Counted from the stretch's first letter, positions 17,346 to 26,982 are shown. The stretch: 64,000 bases of DNA from Rariglobus hedericola (GCF_007559335.1 NZ_VMBG01000001.1:2170001-2234000); one strand, 5' to 3'. Numbers and translations are program-made. The notes: generated from the sequence alone by a model not told the origin.

Positions 17346-19524
17346 CTCCCCCGACTACGCCTCCCTCGTCGAACCCCGCCTCGGCAACACCATCGGACGC
17401 TGGATCTCCTTCGCGTCCGCCTGCCGTCCGCTCGGCCTCGTCGCCCTCTCGCCCGACACCCGCGTGAACGGCGACTGGGGCTGCGGCTATAATCTCGCCG
17501 ACACCCACATCGTCGGCTTCAGCCACATCCACGACTGGCAAAGCGGCGGCATCCTCCTGATGCCCGTCACCGGCGAGGTCACCACCGATTGGCAGTCCCC
17601 TTTCTCCCGCGACACCGAGCTCTGCAAACCCGGCTACCACCGCGTCCACCTCGACCGCTACGGCATCACCGCCGAACTCACCGCCACCGTCCGCACCGGC
17701 GCGCACCGCTACACCTTCCCCGCCGATCTCCGCGAAGACGCCGCGATCCTCATCGACCTCGCCTCCCAATGCGGGCCTTGCGCGATGCTCGATGCCCGCC
17801 TCGTCCAAACCAACCCGCGCACCCTCGAAGGCTCCGTCATCAACGGCCCCACCATCCGCAAACCCAAGACCCACCCCGTTTACTTCGTCCTCACGCTCAA
17901 CACCGACGCCACGCTGGAACCCTTCGATCCCGCCCGCGTCCAAGCCCGCCTCTCCCTCGACCGCCCCGCCGTCCCCGTCACCATCAAAGTCGGCGTCAGC
18001 TACACCTCCCTCGAAGCCGCCCGCGCCAACCTCGCCGCCGAATCCGGCGACAAAACCTTCGACCAACTCCACGCCGAGGCGCACGCCGACTGGAACACCC
18101 ACCTCTCCCGCATCGCCGTCGAAGGCGGCGACGCGACCCGCCGAGCCCGCTTCTACACCGACCTCTACTTCTCCCTCCTTGGCCGCCGCACCGTGAGCGA
18201 CGCCGCCGGCACTTACTTCGACAACACCGGCCCGGAGCCCCGCGTCCGCCAGATCCCCCTCACACCCGAAGGCCGTCCGCACCACCGCCATTTCAGCTCC
18301 GACGCCTTCTGGGGCGTGCAATGGTCCCTCGCCCCCCTCTGGTCTCTCGCCTACCCCGAGCTCATTGACGAGTTCTGCCACAGCCTCACCGATATGTATC
18401 ACAACAGCGGATACATCCCTCGCGGCCCCGCCGGCGGCGCCGACACGTTCGTGATGACCAGCGCGCAATCCACGCCCTTCTTCGCCTGCGCCATCAACAA
18501 CGGACTCCACCGCCCCTCCGACCTCGAAGAAACCTATCAGGCCCTCCGCAAAAACCATTTCCCCGGCGGCCTCATGAGCAAAGCCGGCTACGAACACACC
18601 ACCTGCAAAGGCGGCGGCATCGAAGACTACATCGCCCTCGGCTACATCCCCGAAGACCTCCCGCCCGTCGGCATGCACACCCACGGCGCCGCGCAAACCA
18701 TCGAGCACGCCTTCAACGACTGGGCCCTCGCCCAACTCGCCACCGCCCTCAGCCACACCGCCGACGCCACGCTCTTCACCGCCCGCTCGCGCAACTACCG
18801 CAACCTCTTCGACCCCTCCGTCGGCTTTTGCCGCCCCCGCGAACGCGACGGCTCCTGGACCGAGCCCTTCGATCCTTCGCAAAAGAAAGGTTGGACCGAA
18901 GCCAACGCCTGGACCTTCACCTACCACTCCGCGCACGACGTCCCCGGCCTCATCGAATGTTTCAGCTCCCGCGAAGCCTTCGTAGCCCGCCTCGAAGAAG
19001 CCTTCGCCCTCTCCGAAAAACAAAAATTCTTCGCCCCGCGCGATCACCACAACCTCATCCCGCTCGACTTCGGCAACGAACCCGCGCTCGCCACCGCGCA
19101 CCTCTTCCAACTCGCCGGTCGCCCCGACCGAACGCAGTTCTGGCTGCGCCGCGTGATCGACACCATCAAGGCAGGCAACTCGCCTGAAGACACCTGGGGC
19201 GGCGACGAAGACCAAGGCATCATGGGTGCCTGGAACGTCCTCGTCTCCATCGGCCTCTTCAGCGCCACCGGAGCCTGCGAAAGCCCCGCCCGCTACCAAC
19301 TCACCGCCCCGCTCTTCGACCGCGTGACCATCACGCTCCCCGCCGGCCGCACGCTCGCCATCACCACAACCGGCCTCACCCCCACCGCGACCAACTACAC
19401 CGAGAGCATCACCTTCAACGGCCGCGCACTCACCTCACTCGAACTGCCCCACACCGCCCTTTTCGCCGGCGGTGCCCTCCACTTCACCCTCGCATCCACC
19501 CCCTCCGGTCTCACTGCCGCGTAA
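17320..19524 (+). CDS. GH92 alpha-mannosidase
   Basis: About 734 aa from a GTG at 17320 (alternative GTG at 17338); the same frame is open far upstream, but that part only shadows the esterase gene. The start of homology is DYASLVEPRLGNTIG. GH92 landmarks are ADTHIVGFSHIHDWQSGG near the N-terminus, HRHFSSDAFWGVQWSLAPLW, GYEHTTCKGGG, AHDVPGLIE, and the catalytic region TWGGDEDQGIMGAWNVLVSIGLF. GH92 enzymes are Ca2+-dependent exo-alpha-mannosidases acting on N-glycans or fungal mannan. No signal peptide is visible with this start. Together with GH38 at 22.8-25.9 kb it defines an alpha-mannoside locus. Confidence 0.9.
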   Translation: MSSAPSVLNSPDYASLVEPRLGNTIGRWISFASACRPLGLVALSPDTRVNGDWGCGYNLADTHIVGFSHIHDWQSGGILLMPVTGEVTTDWQSPFSRDTELCKPGYHRVHLDRYGITAELTATVRTGAHRYTFPADLREDAAILIDLASQCGPCAMLDARLVQTNPRTLEGSVINGPTIRKPKTHPVYFVLTLNTDATLEPFDPARVQARLSLDRPAVPVTIKVGVSYTSLEAARANLAAESGDKTFDQLHAEAHADWNTHLSRIAVEGGDATRRARFYTDLYFSLLGRRTVSDAAGTYFDNTGPEPRVRQIPLTPEGRPHHRHFSSDAFWGVQWSLAPLWSLAYPELIDEFCHSLTDMYHNSGYIPRGPAGGADTFVMTSAQSTPFFACAINNGLHRPSDLEETYQALRKNHFPGGLMSKAGYEHTTCKGGGIEDYIALGYIPEDLPPVGMHTHGAAQTIEHAFNDWALAQLATALSHTADATLFTARSRNYRNLFDPSVGFCRPRERDGSWTEPFDPSQKKGWTEANAWTFTYHSAHDVPGLIECFSSREAFVARLEEAFALSEKQKFFAPRDHHNLIPLDFGNEPALATAHLFQLAGRPDRTQFWLRRVIDTIKAGNSPEDTWGGDEDQGIMGAWNVLVSIGLFSATGACESPARYQLTAPLFDRVTITLPAGRTLAITTTGLTPTATNYTESITFNGRALTSLELPHTALFAGGALHFTLASTPSGLTAA

Positions 19525-19863
19525 AGCAGAACCGCCCCCGTCGCCTCAGAGCATTCCAGATAGAATTGCCGGCGCCTGCAGTGGTTAAATCCTCAGCTCG
19601 CATGAGGCCACGCACACAAGGCGGCTCCGTAGATCCCGCGACTCCGTCGAAATGGCCGCGCCATGTATTCGCAACAACGCTTTTCCGTCATCTAAAGGCG
19701 ATCTGGAGGATCATAACTTTGCATTCGCAAGCAGGTTATCCACGCAACTAGTTGCGTGATCTGCCCGTTGTGATTCCGGGCTCACCGAGTAGTATGTTCA
19801 TACCCCGTTTTAGCCGTGCAGCCTGCATCGGTGCTACCTCAACCCGCAGTGATTATAATCACC
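19525..19863. other. Intergenic region between GH92 and a PEP-CTERM gene
   Basis: About 340 bp without a convincing gene and lower in GC than its surroundings. It contains the perfect palindrome at 19741-19758 and an A+T-rich stretch just before the ATG at 19864. No terminator hairpin was seen after GH92. Confidence 0.6.
19741..19758. promoter_or_regulatory. 18-bp perfect palindrome, candidate operator
   Basis: CACGCAACTAGTTGCGTG is identical to its reverse complement and lies 106 bp upstream of the PEP-CTERM start at 19864. The size and symmetry fit a dimeric repressor site; the regulator is unknown. Confidence 0.5.
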
Positions 19864-21141
19864 ATGCCTCTTCAAATCCCCCGCTTACTCCGCCCCGCTT
19901 TTTCAGCCGTCGCCCTCGCTTCGTTGACCGCCTTCACCGCAAACGCCGCCACGTTATATTGGGACACCAACGGAGCCACTGCGGGCGCCGGAGTCATCGC
20001 CGACGGCACTTGGGACACCGGCACCACTGCCAACTGGACCACCGACAGCACCGGTTCATCCGCGACGACGACCTTCACTGCGGATGATGATGTTATATTC
20101 TCCGCTGGCAGCGATGTAACCACTGCAGCTGTCATCACCAGCGGCACACTCAGCGCCAAGAGCATCACAATCGAAGAAGGTGCCCATACGATCGGGGGAT
20201 CAAATATCACCATCGGCTCCGTTTCAACCGCCGGCACCATTACCGTCAACTCAGCTGCCAGTGCCACGTTGAACAACCTCGTTCTGGGAAATAACACCTC
20301 GTTCGCAGTGGAAGGCGCACTTACCTCCAACATGAATGGCGCTGGTAAAGTGCTCACCAAAACCGGCGCCGGCAGCCTGACTCTTAACGACACCGTTAGC
20401 AGTGATTACAGCATCAATGCCAACGGCGGCCTCATTATCCTTCAACGCAGCACGACCAAACAGCTCAAAGCCTCTTCCGTTAATTCCGGTGGCACGCTTC
20501 GCATTGCCGCAAACGAACAATTCGGTGGTAACCTCGCCGTCAATACGGGCGGCACCCTTGAGCTCAACGCCAACATCACCGAGACGGTAGGCAGTCTCTC
20601 CGGCTCAGGTAGCATCACAGGTGGCAGCAACTCAACCTTGGGCGCCACAGGCGGCACCTTCAGCGGAACCATCTCCGGTGATCTCAACTTCGTAAAATCC
20701 GGCGCTGGCACTTACACCTTTTCCGGAGCAAGCACATCCTCGGGTAATAATGTCACTGTGTCTGCCGGCACCTACATCCTCGGGGCCACCACCGGCTCCC
20801 TGACCTTCTACATCGGTGCAAACACCATCAGCAACAAGGTCACCGGCGCGGGCACTGCGACCTTCAACGGCACATTCGCCTTCGACCTTACCTCTGCCGT
20901 GCTCGCCGACGGCAACAGCTGGATAATCGCCGATGTCACCAACCAGTCCTTTGCCAGCACCTTCACCGTCAGTGGTTTCACCGATGACGATCTTGATAAC
21001 ATCTGGACCAACGGCGCCGGCCTGAGCTTCTCCGAAAGCACCGGTATCCTTTCCTACTCGGCGATTCCCGAGCCCTCATCCTACGCACTGTTCGCCGGCA
21101 TGATCGTCCTCGCCGTAATCGGATTCCGCCGTCGCGTTTAG
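19864..21141 (+). CDS. PEP-CTERM protein with autotransporter-type beta-strand repeats
   Basis: 425 aa from the ATG at 19864. The signal peptide ends AFTANAA, followed by LYWDTNGATAGAG, a frequent opening of verrucomicrobial beta-strand-repeat proteins. The body repeats GAGSLTLNDTVSSDYSIN-type strands rich in Gly, Thr and Asn. The C-terminus is IPEPSSYALFAG, a hydrophobic helix, and RRRV, the PEP-CTERM sorting signal. It is probably exposed on the surface or in the extracellular matrix. Its own promoter region carries the palindrome at 19741. It converges with the PEP-CTERM gene at 21175. Confidence 0.88.
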   Translation: MPLQIPRLLRPAFSAVALASLTAFTANAATLYWDTNGATAGAGVIADGTWDTGTTANWTTDSTGSSATTTFTADDDVIFSAGSDVTTAAVITSGTLSAKSITIEEGAHTIGGSNITIGSVSTAGTITVNSAASATLNNLVLGNNTSFAVEGALTSNMNGAGKVLTKTGAGSLTLNDTVSSDYSINANGGLIILQRSTTKQLKASSVNSGGTLRIAANEQFGGNLAVNTGGTLELNANITETVGSLSGSGSITGGSNSTLGATGGTFSGTISGDLNFVKSGAGTYTFSGASTSSGNNVTVSAGTYILGATTGSLTFYIGANTISNKVTGAGTATFNGTFAFDLTSAVLADGNSWIIADVTNQSFASTFTVSGFTDDDLDNIWTNGAGLSFSESTGILSYSAIPEPSSYALFAGMIVLAVIGFRRRV

Positions 21142-21164
21142 TCGTCCAAGCGATTCGCAGCAAC

Positions 21165-21187
21165 GCGGTCAGGCTTAAACTGACCGC
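21165..21187. terminator. Hairpin between convergent genes, possible weak bidirectional terminator
   Basis: GCGGTCAG / CTGACCGC is a perfect 8-bp stem with a 7-nt loop lying between and partly inside the ends of two convergent PEP-CTERM genes. There is no T-run on either side, so termination is only possible, not shown. Confidence 0.4.
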
Positions 21188-21885
21188 AAACGTCTCCGTA
21201 AACCTGCCAGCACCAATCCGGCCGCGCCCGACATCAGCGCATACGTTGAAGGCTCCGGCACCGCCGAAGCTATACCCGTCAGCGTCACCGTATCGAGCCG
21301 CACATAAGAAACAGCATTCGTATTAGTTCCATCGTTCAAAAAAATCCGGAATGTGATCGCGCTCAGATTTTGATAAGCCGCGTCCGTCAGCACGATACTG
21401 GCATTGGACCAACTCACGGCATTCACAGTGCCGACGCTCGCCGTCAATACACTGATCGAGGAGGCATAATTATCTAAACTAGACCGCACATCATACGTGG
21501 CCGCAGTCGCCGGTGCCGTGCCCGCGTTAAACGAAAACGCATAGGCGAAACTTAGATTCTGGAGATTTAACTGATAACCCGAATTCGCGTTGATCGTGAA
21601 GCCGAGCCAATCCGTGCTCGTCGCAGAGATCACCTCATCCACCAGATCGCCCGTCACAAAATAAGAGCGCACCGTCGGGCTGCCGATCATGGATGAAGTG
21701 ATGGTGACACCCGCACCGTTGGCAAAAGCCTCGGGCGTCACATTGGTTCCCGTGGTCGATGCATTTCGTGAAGCCACCGTGTCGCTGGTTGTAAACGCAT
21801 ACTGCACCAAGGTCTGAGCCGGCAAAGATGCCGCGAACGCGAAAAAAACACAGCTAAACCTAGCTAGAATCGTGGGGTAATTCAT
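21175..21885 (-). CDS. PEP-CTERM protein, non-repeat type
   Basis: 236 aa with a signal peptide ending LPAQT. The body is a single beta-sandwich-like domain (LVQYAFTTSD..., WLGFTINANSGYQLNLQNLSF, AITFRIFLND) as in many small verrucomicrobial and planctomycete PEP-CTERM proteins. The C-terminus is VPEPSTYALMSGAAGLVLAG followed by RRRLRSV. It is the last gene behind GH38 and the LamG-like gene on the minus strand and may be in their operon (gap of 54 bp). Confidence 0.88.
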   Translation of the reverse strand: MNYPTILARFSCVFFAFAASLPAQTLVQYAFTTSDTVASRNASTTGTNVTPEAFANGAGVTITSSMIGSPTVRSYFVTGDLVDEVISATSTDWLGFTINANSGYQLNLQNLSFAYAFSFNAGTAPATAATYDVRSSLDNYASSISVLTASVGTVNAVSWSNASIVLTDAAYQNLSAITFRIFLNDGTNTNAVSYVRLDTVTLTGIASAVPEPSTYALMSGAAGLVLAGLRRRLRSV

Positions 21886-21939
21886 GATGCAAACCTAACC
21901 CCAGATCCGCTCCATGCAACCCCGCGAGCCGCAACACGT

Positions 21940-22767
21940 TTACACCTTCCTCGTGGCAAATAACTCCGCCACAGCCGCCTCCGGCAACGCTTCACGATAA
22001 ACCGCCAGCCCACCCAACCGGCCCGTAAACCAGTTGCCCATGGCTCCTCCGCGAAACACCGCGCCCACTGTGAAATCCGATCCGTCCGTTCCGCCATCAT
22101 TGATCGCGTGCGGCCAGTAATACGGGTTCAACCCCGGCCGGTAATCGAGCTTTCCGTCGAGATAGACCCGCACCCACGTCCCATCGAACGTGAACGCCAC
22201 CTGCCGCCACACACCGTAGTCCACCGGCGTCGCCCCGATCGCTGCCTCCATGCAATATTTGTATCCCGGTGTCGGCGCACCCGTAGCCGATACATGCCCG
22301 CACATCTGCTCCGCGCTGCTCCAGATTCCCAGATCGAGAAACAGACAATACTGCCGCGTCTCCACCGTCTCGTTCCACATGCCTGCCACCGCCTGACATT
22401 CGGGCACGCTCTTCGGCGCACGCTTCACCCACGCCACCACGGAAAACGGCTTTCCTTTCCCGTGGAAATCAAGCGCCGGACACTCCGCGCGCGCCAGATT
22501 CAGCCACTGCCCCTCACTCACCTCCATCGCATAGGGACCGACCACGCCGTCCTCCACCCGTGCGACGGGCCCAGCCATTTCCTTGAGCGCATAACGCTCG
22601 CGCCCTTCCGACCACCGCACTTCGCCCGCCTCCTCCTGAAACGTCCATCGGCACACCGGCTCCGGCAACGCCTTGACCTCCCCGTTTTCCGTCTGCGACA
22701 GACGCGGCCAGCCTGGTTCGTTTTCTCCCGAAAAGCCCTTCTCCTTCGAGCTGTTGGATGTGATCAT
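21940..22767 (-). CDS. LamG/concanavalin-like domain protein
   Basis: 275 aa from the ATG at 22767; an upstream ATG at 22809 adds 14 residues. The whole protein is one LamG-like jelly roll: FSVVAWVKRAP, ETRQYCLFLDLGIW, WRQVAFTFDGTWVRVYLDGKL, and the end FTGRLGGLAVYREALPEAAVAELFATR. No signal peptide is visible. Such domains bind sugars or act as accessory modules of glycosidases. It lies 73 bp downstream of GH38 on the same strand, so a role in recognising the same mannose-containing glycan is plausible. Confidence 0.78.
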   Translation of the reverse strand: MITSNSSKEKGFSGENEPGWPRLSQTENGEVKALPEPVCRWTFQEEAGEVRWSEGRERYALKEMAGPVARVEDGVVGPYAMEVSEGQWLNLARAECPALDFHGKGKPFSVVAWVKRAPKSVPECQAVAGMWNETVETRQYCLFLDLGIWSSAEQMCGHVSATGAPTPGYKYCMEAAIGATPVDYGVWRQVAFTFDGTWVRVYLDGKLDYRPGLNPYYWPHAINDGGTDGSDFTVGAVFRGGAMGNWFTGRLGGLAVYREALPEAAVAELFATRKV

Positions 22768-22840
22768 ACCCCATTCTGCTGCGTCCACCCCTCTCGCCCA
22801 AGTCCGCATTCACGCTCAGCGCAAAATTTTGATCCAATGA

Positions 22841-25800
22841 TTAAAAGCCCCTCAGCGTTTTGATTTCAAACGGAGTAAACCGCAGCGTTCCACCCGCCAG
22901 GCCCGTCGCGTTTTCCATCAGGTCGCACTCGACCGCCTGCGCATCGGCAAATGTCGTCTCCACCACGCGCTCCGTTACGTTCACCAAGCGCCAGATCCAA
23001 CCGCGCCCGTCCTCGGCCGGCTTCACCGCCGCCACCTCGATCGCCGCCGCTGCAAATTTTTCTCCAGCCAACGCGCACCCGCCTGCCACCACACGCAGCG
23101 GCGTGTTGAACGCCCTCGCCTCCGCCGTAAGCACCGCCGCATCCGCATCGCCCGCATGCGGACGCAACGCATAGCGAAAGACATGGCGTCCGAGATCGCC
23201 GTAAACTTTCCCGTCACCGCCCGCGCTCTCGCCGTCATCCGCGTCGCCTTTGCCAATTAACGCCGCGCCGGGATGCGGCACGCTGCGCAGCAACGCCATG
23301 TCGATCACGTTCCCTTTCACGCGGAATCCGTGCTTGCAGTCGTTGTAAAGCGCCACGCCGTAATCCGCCTGCGACAAATCCACCCACTGCAACGCCGCGA
23401 CTTCGATTTGCGCCTTCTCGACCGATGTCTCGTCCCGCGTCGTGCGCCGGATGTGTCCGAAGGGAATCTCATAGCGCGCCTCGTCCGCGGTCACCGCCAC
23501 CGGGAACCGCACGCGCAACATCATCGCCTTCTCCTGCCAGTCGGCCTCTGTCGCAAACTCCACTTGTTTCGCGCCTGCCAACAACCGCACCGTCTGCCGG
23601 ATCGTGGACGCGCCATAAGTCCACGTCATCGCGATCTCCGCGCTCGGCCCGTCCACCCGCGCCACGCGTTCACGCAACACCGGACTCTCCACTGCGCGCC
23701 GCAGATAGCCACACACATCTTTCTTCGAGAGATCGTTTTCAAAATCCCACGCATCCCCCGTGTCCGCGATAATCACGAAATCGTTGCCCGCTCCGCCGGT
23801 CGCCAGCACTTCGCGACGAGCCCGCTTATCCCACATCGACTCGATCCGTCCGTCCTGCGCAAAAATCACGCGCAAATACTCATTCTCCAGCAACCGCTCC
23901 GCCGCGATCGGCACCGCGTGCTTCGCGACCGCCAGCCGCGCCGCGCCTAAGCCTGTCACGTCCGCCCAACACCACGCGCCTTCGTGCCTCACCCACTCGC
24001 GCCGCGCCCATGACAACGAATTGAACACCGTCATTTCCCCGTGCACGCCCGCGTCCACCAGCGAAGCATAACGTTCAGCCGTCAACGCCTCCAGCTCTGC
24101 CAAGATCACTACATAACGCACGTTGCACTCATCATAAACGCGCTTGATCGAAGACCCCGGCAGGATGTCGTGAAACTGGTAAAGCAGCACTTCCTTCCAA
24201 AGCCGGTCCAACGCCTCAGCCGGATACACCGCGCCGGTCCGCGTCGTCGCCAGATACGCCGCCCACTCCAGCTCGCGCAGCCCGATCTCCGCCTTGCGAT
24301 TGTTGCGCTTCACCAGCGCCTGCGTCGTCAGCGTGCCTTGGTGACGCTCCAGATAAAGCTCCCCTTTCCACGTCGCGAATTTGTCCGCATCGCGGCTCCA
24401 CGCCTCGAAAAACTCCGTCACCGTGCCCTGCCTCACCGCCGGAAGCCCGGGCAATTTCGGCGCGCGTCGCAGCCGCTCCAAGTGTTCCGCATCCGGACCA
24501 CCGCCGCCGTCACCGATGCCATACACCATCAACGCATGCTTCGACACGTCGCGTTCCACATACTCGTTGGCGATCTTCAGCAACGACCGCGCCGCCGCCG
24601 GTCCGTTATACGTTTCCTCCGGCAGCATGTGCGTGAGCAACCGCGTCCCATCGATACCTTCCCAGTGAAACGATTGATGCCCGAACCGGTTCACCGCGTT
24701 CCACGACAGCTTCTGCGTCATGAAAAAACGATGCCCGCTCTTCCTCAGGATCTGCGGCAGCTGCCCGTGATAACCAAACACGTCCGGCTGCCAGCAGTAA
24801 TCCGGCACCACCCCGAACTCGTCTTTGAAAAACTTAGCACCGTGCAACACCTGCCGCACAAACGCCTCGCCCGACGGCATCGAGCAATCCGGCTCGATCC
24901 AAAACGTCCCCTGCGGCTCGATCCGCCCCGCGCGCACCGCGTCTTTGATTTTCGAATACAGCTCCGGCTCTCGCTCCTTCATCCACGCAAACAGCTGCGG
25001 CTGACTACAGCCAAAGCGATACTCCGGATATTTTTCGAAATTATACAACGCGCTCGCAAACGTCCGCGCCCCCTTCCGCTTCGTCTCACGGATTGGCCAC
25101 AACCACGCGAGGTCGAGATGCGCATGCCCGATCGCATGCACCTGCATCGCCGGTTTATCTTCATTTTTAAACCACTCTGCCAACCGAGTCCTCGCCGCCG
25201 CCACACTCGCGTCATCCACACACTCCCATCCGTCCGCGACCGCCGCCAACTCAACCCCCAACGGCTCGCGCCTCTCATCACCCGCCGGCAACGCCACCCA
25301 AAAATCCCTCAGTGTCTCCACATCATAATACAGCTGCCGCACGTCCTCGCGCACGCGCACCAGCTCCGCCAGCACCACGCGACCTTCGTCCTTCACGAAA
25401 CCGAACAAATCATTGAGACCCGCATCGGCCCAAAGCTCCACGCGACCGCTCGCATCGATCGCCTCCGGCGGCACGCGATAAAGCGTCTTCCCCGGCCCGC
25501 CCAGCACCGGATCGAACGTGGATTTGATATTCGTCAGCCCGCGCACCGGCACGCCCGCGCGATCAACGACGCAGAGCTCTCCGTTCACATCGATGCACGC
25601 CACCAGTTCGTCAACGGAGCCCGCTCGCGATCCCGCCGGCAGCTGCGCCGTGAACCGCATCCACGCGCAATCAAACAGCTGTCCCGCCCACGGTTTCCCC
25701 ATCGCCACCTCGGCACGTTCGCCCCGTTCCCGTTCCGCGAAGGGCACCGGTTCCGCGGTGAGCCAGCGCGTGATCGCAAGCGGAGCCACCGCGATAAACT

Positions 25801-25903
25801 GCGCCTCACGCACACGCTCGACCAAGGCATCAATCACACTCTGGGCATCCGGACCGGCGGCAGGGCTAAGGGGCATCGTAAAATAAAGTCCCCACTCAAT
25901 CAT
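22841..25903 (-). CDS. GH38 alpha-mannosidase
   Basis: 1020 aa from the ATG at 25903 (MIEWGLYF); an ATG at 25957 is possible but would bury the operator-like site. GH38 signatures are the zinc-site motif HAHLD (residues 260-264), WQPDVFGYHG with nucleophile Asp374, and HWEGIDGTRLLTHM. Mid-domain and C-terminal beta-sandwich regions follow as usual for about 1000-aa bacterial members. The enzyme removes alpha-linked mannose from N-glycans or mannan fragments. It is cytoplasmic by appearance. It leads a minus-strand operon with the LamG and PEP-CTERM genes and is divergent from a LacI-type regulator. Confidence 0.93.
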   Translation of the reverse strand: MIEWGLYFTMPLSPAAGPDAQSVIDALVERVREAQFIAVAPLAITRWLTAEPVPFAERERGERAEVAMGKPWAGQLFDCAWMRFTAQLPAGSRAGSVDELVACIDVNGELCVVDRAGVPVRGLTNIKSTFDPVLGGPGKTLYRVPPEAIDASGRVELWADAGLNDLFGFVKDEGRVVLAELVRVREDVRQLYYDVETLRDFWVALPAGDERREPLGVELAAVADGWECVDDASVAAARTRLAEWFKNEDKPAMQVHAIGHAHLDLAWLWPIRETKRKGARTFASALYNFEKYPEYRFGCSQPQLFAWMKEREPELYSKIKDAVRAGRIEPQGTFWIEPDCSMPSGEAFVRQVLHGAKFFKDEFGVVPDYCWQPDVFGYHGQLPQILRKSGHRFFMTQKLSWNAVNRFGHQSFHWEGIDGTRLLTHMLPEETYNGPAAARSLLKIANEYVERDVSKHALMVYGIGDGGGGPDAEHLERLRRAPKLPGLPAVRQGTVTEFFEAWSRDADKFATWKGELYLERHQGTLTTQALVKRNNRKAEIGLRELEWAAYLATTRTGAVYPAEALDRLWKEVLLYQFHDILPGSSIKRVYDECNVRYVVILAELEALTAERYASLVDAGVHGEMTVFNSLSWARREWVRHEGAWCWADVTGLGAARLAVAKHAVPIAAERLLENEYLRVIFAQDGRIESMWDKRARREVLATGGAGNDFVIIADTGDAWDFENDLSKKDVCGYLRRAVESPVLRERVARVDGPSAEIAMTWTYGASTIRQTVRLLAGAKQVEFATEADWQEKAMMLRVRFPVAVTADEARYEIPFGHIRRTTRDETSVEKAQIEVAALQWVDLSQADYGVALYNDCKHGFRVKGNVIDMALLRSVPHPGAALIGKGDADDGESAGGDGKVYGDLGRHVFRYALRPHAGDADAAVLTAEARAFNTPLRVVAGGCALAGEKFAAAAIEVAAVKPAEDGRGWIWRLVNVTERVVETTFADAQAVECDLMENATGLAGGTLRFTPFEIKTLRGF

Positions 25904-25934
25904 CTGCCACGGCACTACGACAAAGTGTTCGTCA

Positions 25935-25948
25935 TTTAACCGATTAAA
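25935..25948. promoter_or_regulatory. LacI-type operator candidate between GH38 and lacI-like gene
   Basis: TTTAACCGATTAAA is a near-palindrome (one mismatched pair) with a central CG, the hallmark of LacI-family operators. It is 32 bp upstream of the GH38 start and 19 bp upstream of the divergent regulator start, so it could control both genes. Confidence 0.5.
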
Positions 25949-25966
25949 CACCTCCATGCTCCGCAA

Positions 25967-26977
25967 ATGGCCGGACGCACCAACATGAGGCAAATCGCAA
26001 CCGCCGCGGGCGTTTCCGTCGCCACGGTTAGCATGGCTTTGCGCAACTCCGAAAAGATCACGCCCGAAACCCGCGAAAAGGTCCGCGCCGCCGCCGCGCA
26101 ACTCAACTACCGTCCCGACCCGCTCATCGCCGCTCTCTCCGGCCGCCGTCGCGAACAGAGCCCCGCGAGCATCGATATCATCGCTTACATCACCGCGTAT
26201 CCGACCAAGGAGGGCTGGCGCGAGAACCGGTTCTCCCCCGCCGCCTACGAGGGCGCCTGCGCCCGCGCCTCCCAGCGCGGCTACCGCATCGAACACTTCT
26301 GGTTGCGCGACGCCCACATGACCACGCGTCGGCTCACCCATATTCTCCGTTCGCGTGGGATCCTCGGCGTATGCCTCGCGCCGTTTCCCGACGTCGTCCC
26401 TCAGTTCCAGTTTCCGTGGGACGAATTCTGCTGCGCGGCCATCGGCTACACCATGCGCCGGCCCGCGATTCATCGCGCCTGTCCCCACCAATTTCAGGGT
26501 ATGCAGCTCGCGCTTTCCACCCTGCGGCTTCGCGGCTATAAACGCATCGGCGTCGCCCTCGGAAAACGCGTCAGCAAAATCGTTGCCCACAACTGGATCG
26601 CCGCCGTCTTGATGCACCAATATGAGCACGGCCGCTCCTCCGCGACCTGCCTCATCTACGAGGAGTCCGACCGCGTGGAACTCACCGGCTGGATGCGCGA
26701 CAACAAGCCCGACGCGATGATCGTTTCCGACATCGCTCTTCTCGAATGGTTTTCCGATCTCGGCATCAGCATTCCCAGCGACCTCGCGGTCGTTCCGCTC
26801 GAACGCTATCCCGGCTACGCCTGTCTGGATCAAAAGCCCCACATGGTCGGCGCCGCCGCCATCGACATGATCATCGGCATGATCCAGCGCAATGAAACCG
26901 GCCTCCCTTCCGACCCCAAGACCGTCATGGTCGAAGGCTCTTGGACGGAGGGTCCTTCCGTCAAACCCGTCGCCTGA
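25967..26977 (+). CDS. LacI-family transcriptional regulator
   Basis: 336 aa. N-terminal LacI HTH (MRQIATAAGVSVATVSMALRN), then a hinge written YRPDPLIAALSGRRR rather than the usual YxPNxxAxxL. The effector domain includes RSRGILGVCLAPFP, LRGYKRIGVALG and IPSDLAVVPLERYPG. The hinge form and the RGI-GV-AP motif are shared with the regulators at 48276 and 55821, so these are one paralogous group. Probable repressor of the divergent GH38 operon, released by a mannose-derived ligand (inference). It overlaps no neighbour and is followed 5 bp later by a MarR gene. Confidence 0.92.
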   Translation: MAGRTNMRQIATAAGVSVATVSMALRNSEKITPETREKVRAAAAQLNYRPDPLIAALSGRRREQSPASIDIIAYITAYPTKEGWRENRFSPAAYEGACARASQRGYRIEHFWLRDAHMTTRRLTHILRSRGILGVCLAPFPDVVPQFQFPWDEFCCAAIGYTMRRPAIHRACPHQFQGMQLALSTLRLRGYKRIGVALGKRVSKIVAHNWIAAVLMHQYEHGRSSATCLIYEESDRVELTGWMRDNKPDAMIVSDIALLEWFSDLGISIPSDLAVVPLERYPGYACLDQKPHMVGAAAIDMIIGMIQRNETGLPSDPKTVMVEGSWTEGPSVKPVA

Positions 26978-26982
26978 TTCCC

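Noticed and set aside
17227-19299. 690-codon open frame on the minus strand opposite GH92
   Set aside because: Antisense shadow; Gly/Glu/Val-rich with no domain, while the plus strand encodes clear GH92 motifs.
24041-25939. 632-codon open frame on the plus strand opposite GH38
   Set aside because: Arg/His/Pro-rich antisense translation without motifs; GH38 catalytic motifs are on the minus strand.
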